From NCBI RefSeq assembly GCF_011762125.1, contig NZ_JAASQN010000007.1, positions 1 through 64,000 on the forward strand: a DNA stretch of 64,000 nt, given 5' to 3'. This DNA comes from Sphingopyxis panaciterrae. GTDB lineage: Bacteria; Pseudomonadota; Alphaproteobacteria; Sphingomonadales; Sphingomonadaceae. The first letter of the stretch is position 1, and every line of letters begins with the position of its first letter. The notes beneath the pieces were generated by a model. The model searched no databases and was not told the DNA's origin. It worked only from the letters and a program-made list of their open reading frames with translations. The position numbers were made by a program, and so were the translations under genes. Positions 9,697-19,528 of the stretch are shown here, piece after piece.

Positions 9697-10803
9697 ATGA
9701 GCCTGTTTCCGCCCGCCGCCTGTTCCCGCCTGATCGTCAAGATCGGATCGGCGCTGCTCGTCGATCCCGACGGCGCGGTGCGGCGCGACTGGCTGGCGGG
9801 CATCGCCGCCGACATCGCGGCGCGCGCCCGCGACGGCCAGCAGGTCGCCGTCGTCTCGTCGGGTGCCATCGCGCTCGGCGCGCGGCGGCTCGGGCTGGCA
9901 AAGGGCGGCCGCGCGAGCCTCGAGGATGCACAGGCGGCGGCAGCCACCGGGCAGATCGCCTTGAGCCAGGTCTGGGCCGAAGTGCTCGGCGCCGAAGGTC
10001 TCACCGCGGCGCAGATGCTCGTCACGCTGGACGATCTCGAACATCGCCGCCGCTATCTCAATGCATCGGCGACCCTCGACCGCCTCCTCAATCTGGGCGT
10101 GGTGCCGATCATCAACGAAAATGACAGCGTCGCGACCGAGGAAATCCGTTTCGGCGACAACGACCGCCTCGCCGCGCGCGTCGCGCAGGCGGCGGGCGCG
10201 GGCGGGGTCATCCTGCTGTCCGACATCGACGGCCTCTACGACCGCAACCCCGCGCAAGCGGGCGCGGTGCATATCGCGCGCATCGACCGCATCGACGCCG
10301 CGATCGAGGCGATGGCCGACACCGGATCGGCGTCGGGCATGGGATCGGGCGGCATGGTGTCGAAGATCGCGGCGGCCCGCATCGCCAATGCCGCGGGCGC
10401 GCACCTCGCCATCGCATCGGGGCGGATCGACCGGCCCTTGTCGACCGAGGCGCGACACACGCTGTTCGCCGCCGAACGCGGCGCGAGCGCGCGCAAGGCA
10501 TGGCTCGCAGGCGGGCTCACCGCCAAGGGACGGCTTGCCATCGACGCGGGCGCGGTGAAGGCGCTCCATGGCGGCGCCAGCCTACTCGCGGCGGGGGTCA
10601 CCGCGGCGTCGGGCGCTTTCGCGCGCGGCGACATCCTCGACATTGCGGGACCCGACGGGCGCGTCATCGCACGCGGCCTTTCGGAATATCCCGCCGCCGA
10701 TGCCGCCGCGATCCTCGGGCTCGGGCGCGATGCGCAGGAGGCCGCACTCGGCTATGCCCCCCGCACCGCGATGGTTCACCGCGACCATATGGTGCTGTTG
10801 TGA
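9697..10803 (+). CDS. proB: Glutamate 5-kinase
   Basis: 368 residues. It phosphorylates glutamate with ATP in the first step of proline synthesis. The amino-acid-kinase domain shows RLIVKIGSALL, VVSSGAIALGARRLG, PIINENDSVATEEI, FGDNDRLAARVAQAAGAG and GSGGMVSKIAAAR. A C-terminal PUA domain starts about residue 275. ATG 9697 is chosen because MSLFPPAACSRLIVKIG gives the usual spacing to the first strand. proA is not adjacent. It overlaps the following epimerase gene by 4 bp. Confidence 0.95.
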   Translation: MSLFPPAACSRLIVKIGSALLVDPDGAVRRDWLAGIAADIAARARDGQQVAVVSSGAIALGARRLGLAKGGRASLEDAQAAAATGQIALSQVWAEVLGAEGLTAAQMLVTLDDLEHRRRYLNASATLDRLLNLGVVPIINENDSVATEEIRFGDNDRLAARVAQAAGAGGVILLSDIDGLYDRNPAQAGAVHIARIDRIDAAIEAMADTGSASGMGSGGMVSKIAAARIANAAGAHLAIASGRIDRPLSTEARHTLFAAERGASARKAWLAGGLTAKGRLAIDAGAVKALHGGASLLAAGVTAASGAFARGDILDIAGPDGRVIARGLSEYPAADAAAILGLGRDAQEAALGYAPRTAMVHRDHMVLL

Positions 10804-11717
10804 CCAGGGCGACGCTCGCGATGACCGGCGCGACCGGTTTCGTCGGCGGTGCGACGCTGCGACAGGCGGTGGCAGCGGGCTGGCACGTCCGCGCCCTCAC
10901 CCGCCGCTCGCAGCCGGAACAGGAGGGTATAACCTGGATAGCGGGCGCGCTCGACCAGCCCGACAGCCTCGCCGAACTGGCCGGCGGCAGCGACGTCGTG
11001 ATGCATATCGCGGGGGTGGTGAACGTGCCGACCCGCGCGGCATTCGAAGCGGGCAATGCGACCGCGACCGCGCATATGGTCGATGCAGCGCGCGGCGCGG
11101 GCGTGACGCGCTTCATCCATGTTTCCTCGCTCGCGGCGCGCGAGAAGGATCTGTCGAACTATAGCTGGTCGAAGGCGCGCGCCGAAACGATCGTGCAGGC
11201 CAGCGGGCTCGACTGGACGATCGTTCGCCCGCCCGCAGTCTTCGGCCCCGGCGATACCGAGATGCTCGATATGTTCCGGATGGCCCGGCGCGGCATCGCG
11301 CTGGTACCGAACGGCCGGCTGTCGGTCATCCATGTCGACGAACTCGCGCGCCTGCTCGTCGCGCTCGCGGGTGATCGCGATGCCAGCATCGGCGCGATTT
11401 ACGAGCCCGACGACGGGCGCGCGAAGGGCTGGTCGCACCGCAGCTTCGCCCGGGCGATCGGCCGCGCGGTCGGGCGGCACCATGTCTCGACGCTCGCGAC
11501 CCCGGCGCTGCTGCTGAAGGCCGGCGGGCGGATCGACACGTTCGTCCGCCGCAGCCGCGCCAAGCTGACCCCCGATCGCGCGCGCTATATCGCGCATCCC
11601 GACTGGGTGGTTGCCGAAGGCGCGTGTCCGCCCGCGGACCTCTGGCGCCCCGAAATCGATACCGGCGACGCGCTGGCGGAGACAGTGCGCTGGTATCGCC
11701 GCGAAAACTGGCTCTGA
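10800..11717 (+). CDS. NAD(P)-dependent epimerase/dehydratase (extended SDR)
   Basis: 305 residues from a GTG that overlaps the proB stop (GTGA at 10800-10803), a sign of translational coupling. ATG at 10821 is the alternative. The Rossmann motif TGATGFVGG is near the N-terminus. IHVSSLAAREKD and the following YSWSKARAE, with the SDR Tyr and Lys, form the active site. Such proteins resemble complex-I-associated or UDP-sugar SDRs; substrate not assigned. Confidence 0.83.
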   Translation: MTRATLAMTGATGFVGGATLRQAVAAGWHVRALTRRSQPEQEGITWIAGALDQPDSLAELAGGSDVVMHIAGVVNVPTRAAFEAGNATATAHMVDAARGAGVTRFIHVSSLAAREKDLSNYSWSKARAETIVQASGLDWTIVRPPAVFGPGDTEMLDMFRMARRGIALVPNGRLSVIHVDELARLLVALAGDRDASIGAIYEPDDGRAKGWSHRSFARAIGRAVGRHHVSTLATPALLLKAGGRIDTFVRRSRAKLTPDRARYIAHPDWVVAEGACPPADLWRPEIDTGDALAETVRWYRRENWL

Positions 11718-11792
11718 CGCCCGTGGCACACGATGGCCCGCCCGTCGAAGCGTGCATTGCCAAGGGCGGGCGGCGTCCCTAGATTTGCCCGC

Positions 11793-13775
11793 ATGACCGA
11801 CACCTCTCCCGACACCAGCAATTCCGCCGGCCCATGGGCCATCCCCGTGCGCCGGCCGCTGCCGGGCGATGACAAGCCCAGGGGCACGACCAGCTTTCCG
11901 CGCAAGGTCTGGCACCTGCTCGTCGCCTTGAAGGACGGGCTGGCGCTCGTCTTCCTGCTCATCTTCTTTGCCCTGCTCTTCGGCCTGCTCGCGGGGCGTC
12001 CCAACGCCGGCCTGCCGGTCGCCCAAGGCGCGCTGCAGATCGACCTCGACGGCATCGTCACCGAACAGCCGTCCGAAATCGATCCGCTCGCGGCCTTGTC
12101 GGGCGGCAACAACCTCAAGGAAATCCGCGTCCGCGACGTCGTCCACGCACTCGAAACCGCCGCCGACGACAAACGCGTGACCTCGGTCGTCCTCGACCTC
12201 GACCGCTTCCTCGGCGGCGGGCAGGTGTCGCTCGCCGAAATCGGCGGCGCGATCGACAAGGTGCGCGCGAAGAAAAAGCCCGTGCTCGCCTTTGCGACCG
12301 CCTACACCACCGACAGCTATCAGGTCGCGGCGCATGCCAGCGAAATCTGGGCCGACGGCATCGGCGGCGTCGCCATCGCCGGGCCCGGCGGATCGCGCCT
12401 TTATTACAAGGGACTGATGGACCGGCTCGGCGTCACCGCGCACATCTATCGCGTCGGCACCTTCAAGAGCGCGGTCGAACCCTATCTGCGCGCCGACCAG
12501 TCGCCCGAAGCGAAGGAAGCCGACCTCGCTTACGCCGGCGCGCTGTGGGAAAACTGGCTGAGCGACGTCAAGAAGGCGCGGCCGAAAGCGAAGATCGATC
12601 CCTATATCGCCGACACCGCGGGCGCGATCCGCGCCGCGGGCAACGACCTCAGCAAGGCGTCGCTCGACGCCGGGTTGATCGACAAGATCGGCGGCCGCAT
12701 GGCGTTCGACAGCCGCGTCGCCGAAATCAGCGGCGCGCAGGACGACAGCCAGCCGTGGACTTATAATGCGATCCCGCTCGAAAACTGGGTCGCCGCCAAT
12801 CCGCCGCAGGAAAGCGGCAGCCGGATCGCGGTCGTTCCCATCGTCGGCGAAATCGTCGACGGCGAAGCATCGAACGGCAGCGCCGGCGGCGAAACCATCG
12901 CCCAGCATATCCTCGACGCCGCCGCCGACAGCAGCGTGAAAGCGATCGTCCTGCGCGTCGATTCGCCGGGCGGTTCGGTGCTTGCGTCCGAACAAATCCG
13001 TCAGGCGACGCTCGCCGCCAAGGCCAAGAAGCTGCCGGTCGTCGTGTCGATGGCCAATGTCGCGGCATCGGGCGGCTATTGGGTCGCGACCCCCGCCGAC
13101 CGCATCTTCGCCGAGCCCGAAACGATCACCGGCTCGATCGGCGTCTTCGGCATCCTGCCGAGCTTCGAACAGACGCTCGCCAAGGTCGGGGTCACCACCG
13201 ACGGGATCCAGACGACACCCCTGTCGGGCCAGCCGGACATTCTCGGCGGCGTCAGCGAGGATTTCAACGCGATGGCGCAGGCGAGCGTCGAGGACGTCTA
13301 TGCCCGCTTCACCGGCCTCGTCGCCAAGAGCCGCAAGCAGCCGCTCGAAAAAATCCAGGCGATTGCCGAGGGGCGCGTCTGGGCAGGCGGCACCGCGCGC
13401 CAGATCGGGCTGGTCGACCAGTTCGGCGGCTTGCCCGACGCGCTCGCCGCCGCGGCGAAGCTCGCGAAGATCGACGGCGGCTATTACGCCAAATATTTCG
13501 AGGACGAGCCGAGCGAATTCTCGAAAATGCTCGCAAGCTGGTCGAGCGCCGAGCAACCCGCCGCCGCCGCGCCGCGCGGCTGGTTCGGCATCGCCGCGAT
13601 GAACCGCCAGCTTGCCGAGCGCCGGATATTGCAGGACCTGTCGCTGCTGACCCAGGCGGGGTCGATTCAGGCATCATGCCTCGATTGCCGCGCCTATCTG
13701 CCCGCAGTGCCGCTGGCAGGGAAAGCCGCCGAGGCGAAGGGATGGCTGGGGACGCTGGCTTTGCTGCTGAAATAA
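11793..13775 (+). CDS. sppA: Signal peptide peptidase SppA, 67K type
   Basis: 660 residues. A single membrane helix lies near residues 45-68 (FLLIFFALLFGLLAG), with tandem S49 domains in the periplasm. The catalytic lysine is probably in YRVGTFKSAVEPYLR (first domain). The catalytic serine is in VAASGGYWVA after RVDSPGGSVLAS (second domain). The Lys-Ser pair matches long SppA proteins, which degrade cleaved signal peptides. ATG 11793 is chosen over an upstream in-frame start at 11733 because it fits the family N-terminus. It converges on the alpha/beta hydrolase at 13800. Confidence 0.93.
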   Translation: MTDTSPDTSNSAGPWAIPVRRPLPGDDKPRGTTSFPRKVWHLLVALKDGLALVFLLIFFALLFGLLAGRPNAGLPVAQGALQIDLDGIVTEQPSEIDPLAALSGGNNLKEIRVRDVVHALETAADDKRVTSVVLDLDRFLGGGQVSLAEIGGAIDKVRAKKKPVLAFATAYTTDSYQVAAHASEIWADGIGGVAIAGPGGSRLYYKGLMDRLGVTAHIYRVGTFKSAVEPYLRADQSPEAKEADLAYAGALWENWLSDVKKARPKAKIDPYIADTAGAIRAAGNDLSKASLDAGLIDKIGGRMAFDSRVAEISGAQDDSQPWTYNAIPLENWVAANPPQESGSRIAVVPIVGEIVDGEASNGSAGGETIAQHILDAAADSSVKAIVLRVDSPGGSVLASEQIRQATLAAKAKKLPVVVSMANVAASGGYWVATPADRIFAEPETITGSIGVFGILPSFEQTLAKVGVTTDGIQTTPLSGQPDILGGVSEDFNAMAQASVEDVYARFTGLVAKSRKQPLEKIQAIAEGRVWAGGTARQIGLVDQFGGLPDALAAAAKLAKIDGGYYAKYFEDEPSEFSKMLASWSSAEQPAAAAPRGWFGIAAMNRQLAERRILQDLSLLTQAGSIQASCLDCRAYLPAVPLAGKAAEAKGWLGTLALLLK

Positions 13776-13799
13776 CCTCACCCCGGCGGGCTGGGGAAT

Positions 13800-14702
13800 T
13801 TATGCCGCTACGGTCACGCTTCTGGCGTGCTCCGCAATCGCATCGGCCAGCGTATCGACCAGCGCCAGCGGCAAATCATGCCCCATCCCCGGGATCGTCA
13901 GCAGCCGCGCGCCGGCGATATTCGCCGCCGTGTCGCGTCCTCCGGCGATCGGTACCAGCGGATCGGCCTCGCCATGGATCACCAGGGTCGGCGCCTTGAT
14001 ATCCTTCAGCATCGCGCGCCGGTCGCCGTCGGCGACGATCGCCGCCATCTGCCGCGCGACACCCTGCGGATACCAGCCGCGTTCGAAATCGCTCCGTACC
14101 CGGCGCTGCAATCGCTCCTCGGTCGCGGGATAGCCCGGGCTGCCGATCACCCGCGCGGCGCGCACCGAATAGGCGATCATATCCTCCTTGTCGCCGCTCA
14201 TCGGCCGGTTCGCGAGCACCTGCATCGCCTCCCTGTTCGCACGCGGCAGGCGGCGGTTGCCGGTGGTCGACATGATCGAGGTCAGTGACAGCACGCGGTC
14301 TGGGTAGCGCGCGGCGATATGCTGCGATATCATCCCGCCCATCGAGGCGCCGACGACATGCGCGCGCTTGATCCCCAGATGGTCGAGCAACGCCGTGCCA
14401 TCAGCCGCCATGTCGGCAAGCGTATAGGCGGGTCGGACCGGCAGGCCGATCGCCGCCTTCACGAACATCCATTTGAGGTTCGGAACCCCCGCCGTCTCGA
14501 ACCGCGTCGACAGGCCGACGTCGCGATTGTCGTAGCGGATGGTGCGGAAACCATGCGCGTTCAGCGCGTCGACAAACTCGTCGGGCCACAGGGTCAACTG
14601 CCCGCCCAGCCCCATCACCAGCAGGATCACCGGCGCGTCGCGCGGCCCCTTGTCCTCATAGGCGATGCTGACGCCGTTGGCGCTCGTCTGCTCTGTCGTC
14701 AT
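13800..14702 (-). CDS. Alpha/beta hydrolase
   Basis: 300 residues. An oxyanion-hole region (VILLVMGLGGQLT) is followed by the nucleophile elbow VVGASMGGM (Ser about 120), an acid in VIHGEADPLVP and a histidine in GMGHDLPL. This is the complete catalytic triad order. It resembles aclacinomycin-methylesterase (RdmC)-like hydrolases, but the substrate is unknown. It is the last gene of the minus-strand block, 19 bp after the MpaB-type gene. Confidence 0.88.
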   Translation of the reverse strand: MTTEQTSANGVSIAYEDKGPRDAPVILLVMGLGGQLTLWPDEFVDALNAHGFRTIRYDNRDVGLSTRFETAGVPNLKWMFVKAAIGLPVRPAYTLADMAADGTALLDHLGIKRAHVVGASMGGMISQHIAARYPDRVLSLTSIMSTTGNRRLPRANREAMQVLANRPMSGDKEDMIAYSVRAARVIGSPGYPATEERLQRRVRSDFERGWYPQGVARQMAAIVADGDRRAMLKDIKAPTLVIHGEADPLVPIAGGRDTAANIAGARLLTIPGMGHDLPLALVDTLADAIAEHARSVTVAA

Positions 14703-14721
14703 GAAAACTCCCTGTCAGGCC

Positions 14722-16050
14722 TCAGCTGGCGCTCGCCGGGCGATAATGGGCGGCGTCCGAGGTGAATTCGGCGCGGCCATAGCCGGCAAGCTGGCGCTCG
14801 ATCCGGTGCACAAGCCGCCGGTCGGCCAGATGGCGGATGATCGGCAGGCGCGAGGCAAGGCGATAGGCGGTCATGCGGCCGGCGATGCCGAGCATCGTCG
14901 CGCCGTAGATCAGCCGGTCGCGGCGCGTGACCGGCACGCCCACCCCTGCGGCGCTTTCCTCGTTGCCGGCAAGGAAGGCCTTGACGAAGAAAACGCGGCT
15001 GGTCGATCGTTCGAGGCGGCGCTTGATGCGCGCCTTGGGCGAAACATCGTTCGACAGTTCGGCATCCATCGTCGCGCGGAGCAGGTTACCGCAAACCTGA
15101 TCGTCATAAGCGTAGCGCAGCGTCGCGCTGCGCGTCCGCCAGATGCGGACGATCTCCTGCGGCGTGTCGGCGAGCAGATCCTCCGGCAAGCCAAGGAGAT
15201 AGCAGCGGTAACGCGCCAGCTCGACCCGCGCGCGTTCGAGCCGGGTGAAGCGGGTGCGCCCCTTGGCAAGCACCCCCTGCGACAGGAAGTAAACGGGGAT
15301 CAGTCCCGCGGGCATCTGGTCGAGCTGCGGGATCGGCACGCCATAGGTGTCGATGTCCCACATGCCGGGGCGCGACAGTATGTTGACCCGCACCATCGAA
15401 TGCATCAGTCGCACCATCGCCGCCGCCTTGAACCCCGGCCCAAAGCGATCGAGCGCGCCGGGCAAGGCCGTGGTGGCGAAAAAGGTCGCGGTTTCCTTGA
15501 CCCGCCGCGCCGCGGTCGCGTGGCCGAGCGTCCCGGTGAGCGCCATCGGCATGGCCGAATATTTGTTGAGGAAGGTCGCGATGAAGGCGCCGCGGATCAG
15601 GAAGGGTGACAGGTTCGCGGTCGCGTTGCGCTCATAGGCCGCGCCTTCCTCGACCAGCGTCCTGTCGAGCCAGTCGGGCTTATGCTCCATCTCGGCGATC
15701 AGCGCGGCGAGTTCGGGCGGCGCGTCCTCCACCGTTTCGATACCCGTGTCGCACGCCCGGACGAGCATCGCGACGCTGCGCTGAAAACCGAGCTTGGGCA
15801 TCAGCGCGGCATAGGCATCGCCGGCCCGGTCGCCGAGCATCGTATATTCGCGAATGCGCGCAAGAAGGTCGGCGTCATCCAGATAGGCGGCGCGGTCGAT
15901 GCCGCGGACGCCGCCGAGTTCGCTCACCGCTTCGGGTTCGGGCGCCCAGCGTTCGGGGGGCTTGTCGAAATCGAAACGACCGAAGAGACCGGGCAAGGCG
16001 GCGGCTTGTCCGCGCACCTGGCCGGCGATCGTGCTGACATCCATGTTCAT
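14722..16050 (-). CDS. Oxygenase MpaB family protein (DUF2236)
   Basis: 442 residues, mainly helical. RGAFIATFLNKYSAMPMALTG and the central MVRLMHSMVRVN (His) with the late RATMDAELSND region resemble the MpaB/latex-clearing-protein fold, in which histidines hold a b-type heme. Function in this branch is not established. The start may be 16050 or the ATG at 16044. It is 36 bp downstream of the TRIC-like channel gene. Confidence 0.72.
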   Translation of the reverse strand: MNMDVSTIAGQVRGQAAALPGLFGRFDFDKPPERWAPEPEAVSELGGVRGIDRAAYLDDADLLARIREYTMLGDRAGDAYAALMPKLGFQRSVAMLVRACDTGIETVEDAPPELAALIAEMEHKPDWLDRTLVEEGAAYERNATANLSPFLIRGAFIATFLNKYSAMPMALTGTLGHATAARRVKETATFFATTALPGALDRFGPGFKAAAMVRLMHSMVRVNILSRPGMWDIDTYGVPIPQLDQMPAGLIPVYFLSQGVLAKGRTRFTRLERARVELARYRCYLLGLPEDLLADTPQEIVRIWRTRSATLRYAYDDQVCGNLLRATMDAELSNDVSPKARIKRRLERSTSRVFFVKAFLAGNEESAAGVGVPVTRRDRLIYGATMLGIAGRMTAYRLASRLPIIRHLADRRLVHRIERQLAGYGRAEFTSDAAHYRPASAS

Positions 16051-16086
16051 AACGCCAACCTGCCACAGATTCGCGATTTGGCAAGT

Positions 16087-16716
16087 CTAACCGCCTTGGG
16101 GCCCGCGATAGGCCGGCAGCGCGAGCGACCAGTGGATCGCCGCGCCGCGCAAAATGAAACCCGCGACCGCCCCGGTCACCGCCGCGACCGGCGTTCCCGC
16201 GCCCAGCCATTGCAGGAACAGAAACAGCCCCGACGCAAGCGCCGCCGCGGTCACATAGACTTCGGGGCGCATGATGATCGACGGAACGCCGGCAAGGATA
16301 TCGCGGATCGTGCCGCCGACGCAGCCGGTGATCACGCCCATCATCAACGCCGGAAAGGGCGGCACGCCCCAGGCCAAAGCCTTTGCGGCACCGAAAACGG
16401 CATAAGCGGCGAGCCCGACCGCATCGGCCCATTCGAGCAACTGCCCCGGCCACCAGCGTTCGGGCGTCACCCATACGATCAGCGCGATCGCGATACACAC
16501 CGCGGCGATCGCGCCATCCTGGACCCAGAAGACCGGCGCGCCGATGAGGAGGTCGCGCACGCTGCCACCGCCGACCCCGGTGACCAGCGCGAAGAAGCTC
16601 GCGGTCACCAGCGTCTGGCGCAGCCGTACCGCCATCAGCGCGCCCGACAGGGCGAACACGCCGATGCCGATCAGATCGAGCAGGCGGATCAGCAACGCAT
16701 TGTCGAGCCCCAGCAT
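16087..16716 (-). CDS. Trimeric intracellular cation channel (TRIC) family membrane protein
   Basis: 209 residues with about seven membrane segments in two homologous halves. Each half carries a glycine-rich GG..RD motif: GVGGGSVRDLLIG (first) and CVGGTIRDILAG (second). This is the YicG/UPF0126 signature, whose members form trimeric cation channels. It starts 7 bp after the M20 hydrolase stop, so it is probably co-transcribed. Confidence 0.9.
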   Translation of the reverse strand: MLGLDNALLIRLLDLIGIGVFALSGALMAVRLRQTLVTASFFALVTGVGGGSVRDLLIGAPVFWVQDGAIAAVCIAIALIVWVTPERWWPGQLLEWADAVGLAAYAVFGAAKALAWGVPPFPALMMGVITGCVGGTIRDILAGVPSIIMRPEVYVTAAALASGLFLFLQWLGAGTPVAAVTGAVAGFILRGAAIHWSLALPAYRGPQGG

Positions 16717-16723
16717 GCGCCGG

Positions 16724-18061
16724 CTATTCCGGCGTTGGCCGCACGCCGCCGATGATCGACAGCATGATCGCGGTCACGGCATTGCGGATGGCGGGTTCGG
16801 CGCTGGGCGCGAAGAAGGGCGAATGGTTGGTCGGCGCGGGTTCGCCTTTCGTCTTCAGCCCGGCAAGCACCGCCGGGTCGTAGCCACCGATCCCGAAGAA
16901 AAGCGACGGCACGCCGGCATCGACGAATTCGGAATAATCCTCGCTACCCGACATCGGCGCCGTGCTCGCGGAAGCGAAGACCAGCCCCTTGCCGAACACC
17001 GGCGTCAGTGCCGCGACCGCGGCATTCGCCATCGTCTCGTCATTCACCATTACGCCCGTGCCGCTGAGATAGCGGATCGTCGGTTCGGGTGCATTGCCCA
17101 TCGCCGCGGCTGCCCTGGCGACGCGCGCGGTGCCATCCTGCAGCAGCTTGCGCACGTCGGGCGACTGCGAGCGCAGATTGACCTTAATCTCGGCGCTGTC
17201 GGGAATGATGTTGGGCGCGCTGCCCGCATTGATCGCCCCGATCGTCAGCACGCCGAAAACCGCCGGATCCTTTTCGCGGCTGATCACTGTCTGCGTGTCG
17301 GTAATGAAACGCGCGGCGATCGGAATCGGATCGATCGTCGCCGCAGGCATCGAGCCATGTCCTCCGCGGCCGTGAAAGGTGATCGAATAGCTGTCCGACG
17401 CCGACGACGAAGCGCCCGCCTTGATCGCGACAACTCCGGACGGAAGGTTCGATACGTGCGCCGCGAAACCGAAATCGGGTTTCGGGAAGCGTTTGAACAG
17501 CCCATCGTCGAGCATCGCGCGCGCGCCGGTCAGCGGTTCTTCGGCCGGCTGGCCGATCAGCATGATAGTCCCCGACCAGCGGTCGCGCATCGCCGACAGA
17601 GCCTGTGCCACACCGACGAGGTAGGCGACGTGCGTATCGTGGCCGCATGCGTGCATGACGGGCACGTCGCGCCCCTCATAGGTCGCGCGCGCCTTGCTCG
17701 ACCAGGCGAGCCCGGTCTTTTCCTCCATCGGCAGCGCGTCCATATCGGCGCGGACAAGGATCGTGGGACCCTCGCCATTCTTCAGCAGGCCGACGACCCC
17801 GGTCCCGCCCACCTTCTCGGTTACCGTGAAGCCCGCCTTGCGGAGATGCTGCGCCAGGATGCCTGCGGTGCGAACTTCCTGCATCCCGAGTTCGGGATGC
17901 AGGTGCAGGTCCTTGTAAAGCGCTTCGAGTGCGGGATAATTTTTGTCGAGGATCGCCGTCAGCTGCGCATTGGCTGCTGTAAGATCGGGTGCCGCCTCGG
18001 CGGTTGTCGCGGCGAGCGGGAGAGCAAGCGAAGCTGCTCCCAGGAGCCAATGCTTCGCCAT
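16724..18061 (-). CDS. M20 family amidohydrolase, exported
   Basis: 445 residues. The signal peptide is MAKHWLLGAASLALPLA with a TTAEAAPD cleavage region. The mature protein has M20D (HipO/IAA-amino-acid hydrolase-like) motifs: VRADMDALPMEEKTG, MHACGHDTHVAYLVG, GQPAEEPLTGARAML and a dimerisation domain containing GRGGHGSMPAATIDP. Late GSEDYSEF carries the last acidic ligands. ATG 18061 has an upstream GGGGGAGAGA site, 23 bp after lpd. It probably hydrolyses N-acyl amino acids or small amides in the periplasm. Confidence 0.9.
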   Translation of the reverse strand: MAKHWLLGAASLALPLAATTAEAAPDLTAANAQLTAILDKNYPALEALYKDLHLHPELGMQEVRTAGILAQHLRKAGFTVTEKVGGTGVVGLLKNGEGPTILVRADMDALPMEEKTGLAWSSKARATYEGRDVPVMHACGHDTHVAYLVGVAQALSAMRDRWSGTIMLIGQPAEEPLTGARAMLDDGLFKRFPKPDFGFAAHVSNLPSGVVAIKAGASSSASDSYSITFHGRGGHGSMPAATIDPIPIAARFITDTQTVISREKDPAVFGVLTIGAINAGSAPNIIPDSAEIKVNLRSQSPDVRKLLQDGTARVARAAAAMGNAPEPTIRYLSGTGVMVNDETMANAAVAALTPVFGKGLVFASASTAPMSGSEDYSEFVDAGVPSLFFGIGGYDPAVLAGLKTKGEPAPTNHSPFFAPSAEPAIRNAVTAIMLSIIGGVRPTPE

Positions 18062-18084
18062 ATCTCTCTCCCCCATTTTGTTCG

Positions 18085-19488
18085 TCAGACGTGGATCGGC
18101 TTGCCCGTCACCGCCATCGCGGCTTCCTTGATCGCCTCGCTGTGTGTCGGATGCGCGTGGCAAGTGTATGCGATGTCTTCGGAGGTTGCACCGAATTCCA
18201 TCGCCTGCGCGGCCTGCGCGATCATCGTTCCGGCGACGCTCGCGATGCACCACACGCCGAGCACGCGGTCGGTCTTCGCGTCGGCGATCACCTTCACGAA
18301 ACCGTCGGGTTCGTGGTTGGTCTTGGCGCGGCTGTTCGCCATCATCGGGAATTTGCCGACCTTGACCTCGCCCTTTTCCTTCGCCTGCTCTTCAGTCAGG
18401 CCGACGCCGGCGATTTCGGGCCAAGTGTAGACGACCGACGGGATGACGTCGTGATTCACGATGCCGGTCTGGCCCGCGATATTTTCGGCGCAGGCGATGC
18501 CTTCGTCCTCGGCCTTGTGCGCGAGCATCGGGCCGGGAATCACGTCGCCGATCGCCCAGATGCCGGGGACCTGCGTGCTGAAATCATGATCGGTTTCGAT
18601 CTGGCCGCGCTGGTTGACAGCCAGTCCCGCCTTATCAAGCGCGAGACCGTCGGTGTTAGGCTTGCGCCCGATCGACACCAGAACGACGTCAGCCTCCAGC
18701 GTCTCGGCTTCGCCGCCGGCGGCGGGTTCGAGCGTCAGTACGGCCTTCTTGCCCTTGACGACGGCCTTGGTGACCTTCGTCTTGAGCTTGAATTCGATCC
18801 CCTGTTTCTTGAAGATCTTGTTCGCTTCCTTGCGGACGTCGCCGTCCATGCCGGGCAGGATCTGGTCGAGATATTCGACGCAGGTGACCTTGGCGCCAAG
18901 GCGCCGCCAGACGCTGCCGAGTTCGAGCCCGATCACGCCGCCGCCGATCACGACCATATGGCCGGGAACCTTGGCGAGTTCGAGCGCACCGGTTGAATCG
19001 ACGATGATCTGCTTGTCGTTGTCGACTTCGACGCCGGGAAGCGGGGTCACCGACGAACCGGTGGCGATGATGATATTCTTCGCGCGATAGGTCTTGCCCG
19101 CGACCTCCACGCTATCCTTCGACGTGAACTGCGCATAGCCTTTCAGCCAGTCGATCTTGTTCTTCTTGAACAGAAATTCGATGCCGCCGGTCAGACCCTT
19201 GACCGCATCCTTGCGCTGGCCGTGCATCGTCCCGAGATCGAGTTCGGGCTTCACCTTGATGCCCATCGCCGCCATCGCGCCGCCCGCGGCGGCTTCGAAA
19301 TATTCGGAGGCGTGTAGCATCGCCTTCGAGGGGATGCAGCCGACGTTGAGGCAAGTGCCGCCCAGCGTCTCGCGCCCTTCGGCGCACGCGGTCTTGAGGC
19401 CCAGCTGCGCCGCGCGGATCGCCGCGACATAACCGCCGGGACCGGCACCGATGACAAGGACGTCGTAGTCGTAATCAGCCATGTTCAT
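18085..19488 (-). CDS. lpdA: Dihydrolipoyl dehydrogenase (E3)
   Basis: 467 residues. It reoxidises dihydrolipoamide of the 2-oxoglutarate dehydrogenase complex. The FAD motif is VLVIGAGPGGYVAAIRAAQLG and the redox disulfide is GGTCLNVGCIPSK. The NAD motif VVIGGGVIGLELGSVWRRLG is followed by PGIWAIGDV. The C-terminal HAHPTHSEAIKE carries the active-site His-Glu. The start at 19488 follows GAGGTAGA; ATG 19482 is an alternative. It lies in the suc gene block downstream of a small lipoprotein gene. Confidence 0.96.
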   Translation of the reverse strand: MNMADYDYDVLVIGAGPGGYVAAIRAAQLGLKTACAEGRETLGGTCLNVGCIPSKAMLHASEYFEAAAGGAMAAMGIKVKPELDLGTMHGQRKDAVKGLTGGIEFLFKKNKIDWLKGYAQFTSKDSVEVAGKTYRAKNIIIATGSSVTPLPGVEVDNDKQIIVDSTGALELAKVPGHMVVIGGGVIGLELGSVWRRLGAKVTCVEYLDQILPGMDGDVRKEANKIFKKQGIEFKLKTKVTKAVVKGKKAVLTLEPAAGGEAETLEADVVLVSIGRKPNTDGLALDKAGLAVNQRGQIETDHDFSTQVPGIWAIGDVIPGPMLAHKAEDEGIACAENIAGQTGIVNHDVIPSVVYTWPEIAGVGLTEEQAKEKGEVKVGKFPMMANSRAKTNHEPDGFVKVIADAKTDRVLGVWCIASVAGTMIAQAAQAMEFGATSEDIAYTCHAHPTHSEAIKEAAMAVTGKPIHV

Positions 19489-19528
19489 TCTACCTCAATT
19501 ACTGCCTGCCGCCGCGAGGCGTGTCCGC

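Noticed and set aside
10776..13556. A 926-codon minus-strand frame over the epimerase and sppA genes
   Set aside because: Antisense to genes with clear motifs; long antisense frames are expected at this GC content.
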